Source of the DNA: JAQGJA01 sp965651535
GTDB taxonomy: Bacteria > Pseudomonadota > Alphaproteobacteria > Micavibrionales > SZUA-601
Length of the DNA: 7,586 nt
Assembly: GCA_965651535.1 (NCBI GenBank)
Contig: CBFGSX010000068.1
Span: forward strand, 1 to 7,586
Direction: 5' to 3'
In this document: positions 1-5,396 of the stretch, one piece after another
How positions within the stretch are numbered: the stretch's first letter is position 1
Layout of the letters: each line of letters begins with the position of its first letter
Program-made: the position numbers and the translations under genes
The notes under the pieces: generated by a model
Database searches by the model: none
What the model was told of the DNA's origin: nothing
What the model saw: the letters and a program-made list of their open reading frames with translations, nothing else

Positions 1-12
1 GACGCCGCATAA
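1..12 (+). other. possible last codons of an upstream plus-strand gene
   Basis: Frame 1 reads Asp-Ala-Ala and then TAA at 10-12, and a strong intrinsic terminator follows about 20 bases later. That is what the 3' end of a rightward gene would look like, converging on the minus-strand acetyltransferase gene. Only three codons are visible, so neither the gene nor its product can be named, and the stop could be chance. The terminator's long T tract on the plus strand is the main reason to suspect a gene here. Confidence 0.25.
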
Positions 13-28
13 ATAGAAAACCTTTCAC

Positions 29-58
29 AAAAACCCGGCACAAGTGCCGGGTTTTTTT
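29..58. terminator. bidirectional intrinsic terminator between convergent units
   Basis: A perfect 10-bp stem (31-40 with 45-54, GC core CCCGGCA/TGCCGGG) closes a 4-base CAAG loop. On the plus strand it runs into seven T (52-58). On the minus strand it is followed by five T (complement of 29-33). It can therefore end both the leftward acetyltransferase transcript and a rightward transcript entering from the left edge. The acetyltransferase stop codon (57-59) overlaps the T tract. Confidence 0.85.
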
Positions 59-632
59 ATGCTTCCGCGCGGGGCGCGTTTTCGCAAAGCTCCGGCCGAA
101 CCGAGGCGTATTCGTAAAAAAGCGGCCAGTATTTTCCATGACCGTAAAAACGGTAACGCAAAGCGGATTCGCGCTGAAAGCCCGCCTTTTCCATGACTTT
201 CCACGAGCCGGGGTTCTCGGCGACGGCGGCGCCCTCGACACGGTGCATCTTCAGCGTGTCATGGGCAAACGCCGTGACGGCTTTCAACGCTTCGGTCATG
301 TAACCATGACCCCAATGAGCGGGATCAAGCCCGTATCCGATACCGACCACGCCCGGAAGAGTTAGTCCCTTAGAATTTTTCTCCGGCCAAAAACGGATGT
401 CGCCGATCACCGCTTTGTCGGCACGTTTCAGGATCGTCCAGATATATTGTTCGCGCGGAACTTCCTTGTTCATTTCGACCCATTTCAGGACGCGGGCGCG
501 GTTTTCCTCGGGCGAACGTTCGTTGGCCAGAAATTGCTGAAACTCTTTTTTATTGGCGTAGTGTTCAAATGCTTCGGCATCCGCTTCTTCCGTCGGGCGC
601 AAGATCAGGCGGGGGGTTTCGAGCGTGGGCAT
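57..632 (-). CDS. GNAT-family N-acetyltransferase, RimJ/RimL-like
   Basis: A 191-residue cytoplasmic protein predicted to transfer an acetyl group from acetyl-CoA to an amine; the substrate cannot be told from sequence. The fold markers run in order: an N-terminal ETPRLILRP strand (residues 5-13) typical of RimJ/RimL-type enzymes, a central IGDIRFW strand (76-82), the acetyl-CoA pyrophosphate-binding turn HWGHGYMTEAL (106-116), and the C-terminal ENPGSWKVMEKAGF motif (139-152), which matches the family's N..S....EK.GF signature. Length is normal for the family. Relatives acetylate ribosomal-protein N termini, but many others act on antibiotics or small metabolites, so no gene symbol is given. 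The ATG at 632 has no recognisable Shine-Dalgarno sequence, while a -10-like hexamer lies just upstream, so the mRNA may be leaderless. It stands alone, converging on whatever lies to the left and ending in the shared terminator. Confidence 0.9.
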   Translation of the reverse strand: MPTLETPRLILRPTEEADAEAFEHYANKKEFQQFLANERSPEENRARVLKWVEMNKEVPREQYIWTILKRADKAVIGDIRFWPEKNSKGLTLPGVVGIGYGLDPAHWGHGYMTEALKAVTAFAHDTLKMHRVEGAAVAENPGSWKVMEKAGFQRESALRYRFYGHGKYWPLFYEYASVRPELCENAPRAEA

Positions 633-638
633 GGAACA

Positions 639-644
639 ATTCTA
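639..644 (-). promoter_or_regulatory. possible -10 element for the acetyltransferase gene
   Basis: On the minus strand this reads TAGAAT, 5 of 6 matches to TATAAT, and it ends 6 bases before the ATG at 632. Transcription would then start at or next to the A of the start codon. No good -35 hexamer is visible 16-18 bases further upstream (best about 3 of 6), so this is a weak call. Confidence 0.3.
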
Positions 645-680
645 ACAAAGCCATCCTTCCCGCGAAAGCCTCGAATCCAA

Positions 681-785
681 ACCCCTCACCCGCTCGCGCT
701 GACGCACTCACGACCTCTCCCTCAAGGGGAGAGGTTTTTTATTAGGCTCCCTCTCCCCTTGAGGGAGAGGGTTGGGGTGAGGGGT
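681..785. repeat. composite palindromic intergenic repeat (REP/BIME-like)
   Basis: The element is nested. The outer arms 681-690 and 776-785 are exact 10-bp inverted repeats. Inside, 714-734 and 750-770 are exact 21-bp reverse complements of each other. Each of these is also a hairpin on its own: 713-721 pairs with 727-735, and 749-757 pairs with 763-771, each with a 5-base loop. The left hairpin is followed by T6 (735-740), so it could act as a plus-strand terminator, but no plus-strand gene enters it. The arms are CT/GA-rich (CCTCACC, CCTCTCCC). I remember similar intergenic repeats from many alphaproteobacterial genomes, but that was not searched. The region has no coding potential of its own. 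Confidence 0.8.
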
Positions 786-818
786 AAAGAAAAACCCCGG
801 TTTTGACACCGGGGTTTT
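786..818 (-). terminator. intrinsic terminator of the nrdAB operon
   Basis: An 11-bp stem (791-801 with 808-818, core ACCCCGG/CCGGGGT) closes a 6-base loop. Read leftward, it runs into T5-C-T3 (complement of 786-794). It lies 40 bases beyond the nrdB stop codon, the expected place for the operon's end. The plus strand also has four T after the stem, but no plus-strand gene needs it. Confidence 0.85.
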
Positions 819-821
819 GTC

Positions 822-850
822 GTGGACCCCGGATCAAGTCCGGGGTGACG
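822..850. repeat. short palindromic repeat in the nrdB 3' untranslated region
   Basis: An 8-bp inverted repeat, ACCCCGGA (826-833) and TCCGGGGT (839-846), flanks a TCAAG loop, with GTGG before it and GACG after. This unit resembles a dispersed palindrome I recall as frequent between genes in alphaproteobacteria, in proteobacterial genomes often written GGACCCCGGATCAAG. It starts 7 bases after the nrdB stop, so it would be transcribed as a stable 3' hairpin ahead of the terminator. Confidence 0.7.
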
Positions 851-857
851 ATGAAAA

Positions 858-1934
858 TTAGAAGTCGTCCGCCAGAACCGCTTCGTGCTGGTAGTCGGTG
901 ACCTTGGTCTCGAAGAAGTTCTTTTGCTTCTTCATGTCGATCTTTTCAGCCAGCCACGGGAAGGGGTTGCGGTCTTTGGGATAGCGGAACGACATGCCCA
1001 AGCCTTCCATGCGACGGTTGGCGATGTGCTGCATGTAGTCGACGAACATATCGGCGTTGAGGCCCAAAATGCCGCGTGGCAGCACGTCTTTGGCGTATTG
1101 AATTTCCAATTCGACGGCCTCTTGCATGATGCTGACCAGCTTCTCTTCCATTTCCTTGTCCCAGATTTCCGGGTATTGCTCCTTGATCTTGTTCAGGAGC
1201 ATGGTGCCGAACTGGATATGGATGCTCTCGTCGCGCAAGGTATATTGAATCTGCTCGGCGATGCCGGGGATCTTGTTGGACATGCTGAGCAGCATGGCAA
1301 AACCTGAGAAGAAGAACGTGCCTTCGCAGATGATCCAATAGATATAGGCAGCAACGAACAGGTTTTTCTTGCCTTCGAGCGTACGCGTCTCGAAGTTCGG
1401 ATCGTTGAGATTGGCGGTCGAGCGCATCAGGAAGTCGTCCTTCGCCTTGATCGCCGGGATGGTGGCATAGGCTTCGTAAACTTCACCGATATCAAGGTCG
1501 AGCGCGTCGCAGATATAGACGATGGTGTGGTTGTGCAGGCATTCCTCGTACATCTGGCGGGCCATGTACTGGCGGCATTCGGGATCGGTAATCCACTTGG
1601 CCAGAGCCATCAGATTGTTCGACACCAGCGATTCCGATCCGGCGAAAAACCCCAGGCAGCGCTTGATCACCAGACGCTCATCCTCGCTTAGGACGTCCTT
1701 GGCTTTCCAGCTTTGGATATCCTTGACCATCGGAACCTCGGTGGGCATCCAGTTATTGGCGGCCCCTGTGATATACAATTCCCATGCCCATTTGTTGCGA
1801 TGGGGGAGAATCTGGTTCACGCCCTCGGTTTCCTCACCGAGGATATCACCGGTCTTGACCAGTTTCTTCGGGGCGTTGTCATTATTGGCCATGGTCGATT
1901 TCTCGGGCGCAAGGGCGGCAACAGGTGCGGTCAT
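858..1934 (-). CDS. nrdB: ribonucleotide reductase class I small subunit (R2), Chlamydia-type with no radical tyrosine
   Basis: The 358-residue R2 protein carries the metal cofactor that generates the oxidant used by NrdA to reduce ribonucleoside diphosphates to deoxyribonucleotides in the cytoplasm. Di-metal ligands by alignment from memory: E101 (in GSESLVSNN), E131 and H134 (EECLH), E204 (CEGTFFF), E236 and H239 (RDESIH). The position holding the radical Tyr in class Ia enzymes (H134+4) is I138, codon ATC. The first ligand is Glu, not Asp. Both features match Chlamydia trachomatis R2 (E89, F127), the class Ic prototype with a Mn(IV)/Fe(III) cofactor, and the surrounding blocks (NKWAWELY, ANNW, AIKAKDDF, CLPRGILGL-like, FFET.VT.YQH) resemble it too. 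Residues for radical transfer to NrdA are kept: W62, D235 and tail Y348. The start at 1934 has a GAGGAG site 6 bases upstream; Met15 is a weaker alternative. It lies 24 bases after nrdA in the same operon. The subunit identity is secure; the class Ic cofactor is inferred. Confidence 0.97.
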   Translation of the reverse strand: MTAPVAALAPEKSTMANNDNAPKKLVKTGDILGEETEGVNQILPHRNKWAWELYITGAANNWMPTEVPMVKDIQSWKAKDVLSEDERLVIKRCLGFFAGSESLVSNNLMALAKWITDPECRQYMARQMYEECLHNHTIVYICDALDLDIGEVYEAYATIPAIKAKDDFLMRSTANLNDPNFETRTLEGKKNLFVAAYIYWIICEGTFFFSGFAMLLSMSNKIPGIAEQIQYTLRDESIHIQFGTMLLNKIKEQYPEIWDKEMEEKLVSIMQEAVELEIQYAKDVLPRGILGLNADMFVDYMQHIANRRMEGLGMSFRYPKDRNPFPWLAEKIDMKKQKNFFETKVTDYQHEAVLADDF

Positions 1935-1940
1935 GGGTCT

Positions 1941-1946
1941 CTCCTC
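1941..1946 (-). promoter_or_regulatory. ribosome binding site of nrdB
   Basis: GAGGAG on the minus strand, 6 bases before the ATG at 1934, in the 24-base nrdA-nrdB gap. It supports the longer start over the internal Met15, which has no comparable site. Confidence 0.7.
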
Positions 1947-1958
1947 TTATTTTTTGTT

Positions 1959-4442
1959 TTACTGGCAACCGACGCATTCGATGCCGTTGGTGTCGATATG
2001 ATTCATCGCGGCGGCGGGGGCGGCATTGGCCGTCTCGCGCTTGGCGGCGATGATCTTCTCGATCTGGCCGGAATCCACGGTCGACTTCTCGATGCGGCTG
2101 GCGGCTTCGTTGCGCAGGTAATAGGTCGTCTTCAGGCCCAGCTTCCACGCATATTCGTAGATGTCGTTCAGGTTCTTGAGGCTGGTCTGGTTGTTATACA
2201 GGTTCAGCGACATGCCCTGATCGATCCATTTCTGGCGGGCGGCGGCGCACTCGAGCAGCTTGAGCTGGTTAAGGCGGAAGGCGGTTTTGTATTTCTCTTT
2301 GATCGCTTGCGGCACGATCTCGTCACCGAGCAGCGACAGATCGCCGTCCACATGCTTGACCAGGGCGACCATGTCTTCGTCCCACAGACCCAGGCGTTTC
2401 ATGTCGGCGACGAAATGCTGGTTCACAACGGTGAACTCGCCCGACAGGGTCGAGTAAACGTAGAGAACGCTGAAATCCGGCTCGATCGATTGCGAGCAAC
2501 CGGCGATAAAGGAAATCGTCGCCGTCGGCGCGATCGCCATGGTCAACGCGTTGCGCATGCCGTGCTTGGCGACGTGTTCGCGCACCACTCCCCAGTCGAG
2601 CGTTTCCTTGGCCTCGCCCATGGTGATGCCAAACTCGCCGCGTTGCTCCATCAGCGATTTATAAGTGTCGATCGGGAAGATGTTCTTCGACCAGTTCGAC
2701 CCCTGATAGGATTCGAACGTGCCGCGCTCCTTGGCCAGTTCGCTCGAGGCCAGAATGGCGTGGTACGAAATGAACTCGTAAACCTGATCGGCCAATTTCA
2801 CGGCTTCGGGGCTTTCGTAATTGACGCCCATCATAAAGAACAAATCCTGCCAGCCCATCGAGCCCATGCCGATGAAGCGGTGGCGCATATTCGACTTGCG
2901 CGCTTCCTGGGTGGGGTAATAGTTCAGGTCGATGACGTTATCCAGCATGCGGATGGTCGATTTGACCGTCGCCGCCAGCTTGTCCCAGTTGATCTCGGCA
3001 TCCTCGACATGGGAAGCGAGGTTGATCGAGGCCAGATTGCAAACCGCCGTCTCGCCGACTTCGGTCTTGATGCCTTCGACGTATTTCGACGGCTTGGTGT
3101 GCTCGAGAATCTCGGTGCAGAGATTCGACGAATGCACCACGCCTTCGTGTTGCAGCGCATAGCGGATGTTGGACGGGTCCTTGAAGGTGATCCACGGGTG
3201 GCCCGTCTCGAACAAGGCGCGCAGCATTTTCTTCCAGAGGTCTTTGGCATTGCGCTCTTCGAAGACGCGCAGCTCGCCGCGTTGTCCTTTTTCGACATAG
3301 GCCCAGTAATGCTTCTCGAACGTCTCGCCATAGGTTTCATGCAATTCCGGCGCTTCGTTCGGGCTGAACAGATACCATTTGCCGTCGGTGAAGACCTGTT
3401 TCATGAACAGATCGGGAATCCAGTTGGCGGTGTTCATGTCGTGCGTGCGGATGCGCTCGTCGCCGGTGTTCTTGCGCAGATTGAGGAAGTCCTCGATATC
3501 CCCGTGCCAGGTTTCCAGATAAGCGCAGCCCGCGCCTTTGCGCTTGCCGCCCTGGTTCACGGCGACCAGAAGATCGTTGTAAAGCTTCCAGAAGAAGACG
3601 GCACCCTGATTCTCGCCGTTCGTGCCTTTGATATAGGAATTGCGCGAACGCAGCGGCGTCATGTCGAAACCCAAACCGCCCGCGTGCTTGGATTTGCGGG
3701 CTTCCTGCCACAGACCGTCGAAAATGCCGTCGATGCTGTCGTCAAACGTGTTCAGGTAGCAGCTGGAGAGCTGCGATTTCAGCGTCCCGGCGTTGAACAA
3801 AGTCGGCGTCGAGGACAGCACGTCGAACGAGGACAGTTTCTTGTAGAAATTGATCGCGGCTTCTTCGCGGTTGGCTTCCTTGAGGCTCAGGCCCATGGCC
3901 ACGCGCATGAAGAAGGCCTGCGGCAGCTCGAGGCGCACCTTGTCCTTGGTGTGGATGAAATAACGGTCATACAGCGTCTGCACGCCCAAGTATTGAATGT
4001 GGTAGTCGCGGCTGGGTTGCAGCGCGTCAGCGAGGCGGTCGAGGTCGAAATTGGCCAGCTCGGCATTGACCAGCTCGAGCTTGATCATCTTGCGGAGATT
4101 GTCTTTGAAGAACGTCTTGTAATTGGCGAACCAGAAATCCGGCTCGCTCGGCCCCATGACCTCCTCGTACAGCGTGAAGAGCAGCAAACGCGCGGCGGCG
4201 TAGGAGTAATTCGGCTCGAACTGGATGCGGCCGCGCGCCGAGTTGATCAAAGCCTGATCCAGCTCCTTGGTGGAGATGCCCGGATAGATGTCCATGCTCG
4301 CCTTCATGATAATTTCCGAGGCGGCAACGTCCGAAAGCGGCCCGAAAACCCCCTGATAGCCCTCGCAAGCCAGCTGGGCGCGGCGGTTGATCTTGTCGGC
4401 GACGAATTCTTCGGTTTGGCCAGAGCGCTTGGTCACGAGCAT
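1959..4442 (-). CDS. nrdA: ribonucleoside-diphosphate reductase class I large subunit (R1)
   Basis: The 827-residue catalytic subunit reduces ribonucleoside diphosphates to deoxy forms, using a thiyl radical generated through NrdB. Domains in order: one N-terminal ATP-cone (about residues 2-91, starting LVTKRSGQTEEF), the allosteric dATP/ATP activity site; then the ten-stranded barrel; then a flexible Ala-rich tail. Catalytic residues, with E. coli equivalents: C228 in SSCYL (C225), N440, C442 and E444 in NLCTEI (N437, C439, E441), C468 in AVCNLASINL (C462). Radical-relay tyrosines are Y774-Y775 in TTYYLRN (Y730-Y731). The tail ends CVGCQ, with C823 and C826 as the redox pair that re-reduces the active site through thioredoxin or glutaredoxin. 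All key residues are intact and length is within the family's range. The ATG at 4442 has AAGGAG 9 bases upstream. It is first in the operon with nrdB and is preceded by a candidate NrdR-controlled promoter region. Confidence 0.98.
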   Translation of the reverse strand: MLVTKRSGQTEEFVADKINRRAQLACEGYQGVFGPLSDVAASEIIMKASMDIYPGISTKELDQALINSARGRIQFEPNYSYAAARLLLFTLYEEVMGPSEPDFWFANYKTFFKDNLRKMIKLELVNAELANFDLDRLADALQPSRDYHIQYLGVQTLYDRYFIHTKDKVRLELPQAFFMRVAMGLSLKEANREEAAINFYKKLSSFDVLSSTPTLFNAGTLKSQLSSCYLNTFDDSIDGIFDGLWQEARKSKHAGGLGFDMTPLRSRNSYIKGTNGENQGAVFFWKLYNDLLVAVNQGGKRKGAGCAYLETWHGDIEDFLNLRKNTGDERIRTHDMNTANWIPDLFMKQVFTDGKWYLFSPNEAPELHETYGETFEKHYWAYVEKGQRGELRVFEERNAKDLWKKMLRALFETGHPWITFKDPSNIRYALQHEGVVHSSNLCTEILEHTKPSKYVEGIKTEVGETAVCNLASINLASHVEDAEINWDKLAATVKSTIRMLDNVIDLNYYPTQEARKSNMRHRFIGMGSMGWQDLFFMMGVNYESPEAVKLADQVYEFISYHAILASSELAKERGTFESYQGSNWSKNIFPIDTYKSLMEQRGEFGITMGEAKETLDWGVVREHVAKHGMRNALTMAIAPTATISFIAGCSQSIEPDFSVLYVYSTLSGEFTVVNQHFVADMKRLGLWDEDMVALVKHVDGDLSLLGDEIVPQAIKEKYKTAFRLNQLKLLECAAARQKWIDQGMSLNLYNNQTSLKNLNDIYEYAWKLGLKTTYYLRNEAASRIEKSTVDSGQIEKIIAAKRETANAAPAAAMNHIDTNGIECVGCQ

Positions 4443-4451
4443 CTTGCGATT

Positions 4452-4457
4452 CTCCTT
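4452..4457 (-). promoter_or_regulatory. ribosome binding site of nrdA
   Basis: AAGGAG on the minus strand, separated by 9 bases from the ATG at 4442. It is a near-consensus Shine-Dalgarno site and fixes the nrdA start. Confidence 0.75.
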
Positions 4458-4524
4458 AGGGGGCTAGAAGATTGAACGGTAAGGAAAAAGCGAGAGGCTC
4501 GCCTAGGCTCGCGCCCGGGAAATG

Positions 4525-4553
4525 AATATGGACGAATCCATGTTTCACGTCAA
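4525..4553 (-). promoter_or_regulatory. candidate proximal promoter of nrdAB
   Basis: On the minus strand TTGACG (-35, 5 of 6, at 4548-4553) is separated by 17 bases from CATATT (-10, 4 of 6, at 4525-4530). Transcription would start near 4518, giving a leader of roughly 75 bases. The spacing is ideal, but the -10 is only moderate. The candidate NrdR box at 4561-4576 lies 7 bases upstream of the -35. Confidence 0.45.
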
Positions 4554-4560
4554 CCCTCGT

Positions 4561-4576
4561 CTACTACACTTAGTGT
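4561..4576. promoter_or_regulatory. candidate NrdR box 1
   Basis: Matches 11 of 16 positions of the published NrdR box consensus (acaCwAtATaTwGtgt, from memory). On the minus strand its first half-site reads ACACTA, a full match. It also contains an exact odd palindrome, ACACT-T-AGTGT (4566-4576). NrdR is the ATP/dATP-sensing repressor of ribonucleotide reductase operons. On its own the match is weak; the partner box 32 bp away is what raises confidence. Confidence 0.45.
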
Positions 4577-4592
4577 TTTATTCCTGCGATAC

Positions 4593-4608
4593 CTACAAGA
4601 TATTGATT
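4593..4608. promoter_or_regulatory. candidate NrdR box 2
   Basis: The core CAAGATATTG (4596-4605) matches 9 of 10 bases of the NrdR core CWATATATWG; the full 16-mer matches 11 of 16. It starts exactly 32 bp from box 1, leaving a 16-bp linker, close to three helical turns, which is the tandem arrangement known for NrdR operators. It overlaps the -10 of the candidate distal promoter. Confidence 0.5.
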
Positions 4609-4628
4609 AACGAGAGATTAAGAGTCAA
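4600..4628 (-). promoter_or_regulatory. candidate distal promoter of nrdAB
   Basis: On the minus strand TTGACT (-35, 5 of 6, at 4623-4628) is followed after 17 bases by CAATAT (4600-4605, 3 of 6). The -10 is poor by consensus. The site is listed because candidate NrdR box 2 covers it and box 1 sits just past the implied start, a layout that would let NrdR block this promoter. Confidence 0.3.
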
Positions 4629-4777
4629 TCCATATCCCGTATGGAGTCGCAGGCAGATTTCCTATTACAAGCGTATTCGAGCACGCATTGCCACCCATTT
4701 TTCTGCCTTGGGGGCAAATAAATTCCTTGACCCTGCGCTTTGGGATTTTTGAAATTTTGAATCAGGTTTTCGGCAGC

Positions 4778-4811
4778 AAAAGAATCGGTTTTTCAAAAAG
4801 CGTCCGAATTC
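4778..4811 (-). terminator. possible weak terminator after the cytidine deaminase gene
   Basis: Read leftward, GAATTCGG (4804-4811) can pair with CCGATTC (4782-4788) with one bulged T and a 15-base loop, followed by four T (complement of 4778-4781). It is 37 bases past the stop codon. The stem is short, bulged and loosely closed, so read-through into nrdAB is possible. Confidence 0.3.
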
Positions 4812-4847
4812 AAAAGCCTGCACCCCGTCGAGACGCCATAAAGCGAT

Positions 4848-5387
4848 TCATGCCGAGTCGAAACGATAGCCGAAGGGCAAAAGCCGGGCCAAATCGACGA
4901 CATCCGCGAGTCCATTTTTGCCACGATCAAGGAAAACAAGGGTGTTTTCATCGGAAAATTCCGAAATGGTCTGACGGCACAACCCGCACGGGCTGCGCCC
5001 TGAAATATCCTTGTCCTTGTTGGGTGTCGAAACAGCCAGATATTGGATGCGGCGGAAACCTTTTGCAGCAACATAATGAAGAAGCGCGCGCTCGGCGCAG
5101 ATACCGGCGTTCAATACGCCACATTCGGAATTAGCCGCGCTGAAGATCTCCTTTTCACCGTCATCCGCCATGATCACGGCGGCCCCGACGGGAAAAGGCT
5201 TCGTGGAATAATTGTGATAGGCGCTTTCGGTTGCCAGACGCGCCGCGTCGATCAATTTTTTGATCGTCTCCGGTTCAACCACCGCCATGCGCGCGGGGAT
5301 TTTCAGCCCCGGCACGACGAGTTGCCCGACCGGCGTTTCGGTGACATGATCGGGGATCAGAATTTCGGGCAGAGAGATGGTTTGCAT
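4848..5387 (-). CDS. cdd: cytidine deaminase
   Basis: The cytoplasmic enzyme hydrolyses cytidine and deoxycytidine to uridine and deoxyuridine in pyrimidine salvage. The zinc site is complete: C97 and catalytic E99 in GICAERALL (95-103), and C134 and C137 in SPCGLC (132-137). The upstream N86-x-E88 pair fits the nucleoside-binding N.E motif. The 179 residues exceed the usual 130-150 of the small tetrameric type. The excess is an N-terminal segment of about 35 residues before MAVVEPETIKKLIDAAR. A shorter start at Met34 (5288) would give 146 residues, but neither start has a strong ribosome binding site. The longer one lies 9 bases from the yaaA stop, which favours it through translational coupling. 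It appears to be the second gene of a yaaA-cdd operon. The start, not the function, is the uncertain part. Confidence 0.93.
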   Translation of the reverse strand: MQTISLPEILIPDHVTETPVGQLVVPGLKIPARMAVVEPETIKKLIDAARLATESAYHNYSTKPFPVGAAVIMADDGEKEIFSAANSECGVLNAGICAERALLHYVAAKGFRRIQYLAVSTPNKDKDISGRSPCGLCRQTISEFSDENTLVFLDRGKNGLADVVDLARLLPFGYRFDSA

Positions 5388-5396
5388 GTCTCGACC

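Larger units (their letters stand above)
4443..4847. other. 405-bp intergenic region upstream of nrdA
   Basis: No convincing gene lies here. The stretch from about 4520 to 4830 is visibly richer in A/T than the flanking genes and contains only short open frames with no recognisable product. It appears to be regulatory: nrdA ribosome binding site, two candidate promoters, two candidate NrdR boxes, and at the far end a possible weak terminator for the cytidine deaminase gene. Small inverted repeats also occur: 4490-4494 with 4498-4502 (GCGAG/CTCGC) and the octamer AGGCTCGC repeated at 4495 and 4505, both in the probable nrdA leader, and TCCATA/TATGGA at 4629-4645. Confidence 0.6.

Noticed and set aside
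713..740. Hairpin plus T6 on the plus strand as a functional terminator
   Set aside because: It has terminator form, but no plus-strand gene is upstream between 57 and 713, and the same hairpin is repeated in reverse at 749-771, so it is better explained as part of the repeat element.
447..806. A 119-codon plus-strand frame from inside the acetyltransferase gene through the palindromic repeat
   Set aside because: The first half is an antisense shadow and the second half is translated repeat and hairpin sequence.
681..850. A CRISPR array or attachment site in the hairpin-rich region
   Set aside because: The repeats are inverted and of two different sequences, not regularly spaced direct repeats, and there is no cas gene, tRNA or integrase nearby.
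1713..4475. A 920-codon open frame on the plus strand, opposite nrdA and the start of nrdB
   Set aside because: Its codons are exactly in register with the nrdA/nrdB codons on the other strand. In that phase a stop appears only where the sense gene uses TTA, CTA or TCA, which this GC-rich genome avoids. The translation resembles no protein I know, while nrdA opposite has every catalytic residue.
4522..4752. A 76-codon plus-strand open frame in the nrdA upstream region
   Set aside because: There is no ribosome site, no recognisable domain, and it overlaps the candidate promoters and NrdR boxes. Its composition looks non-coding.
4688..5134. A 148-codon plus-strand open frame running into the cytidine deaminase gene
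   Set aside because: It lies antisense to a deaminase gene with a complete zinc site, and its translation shows no family features.
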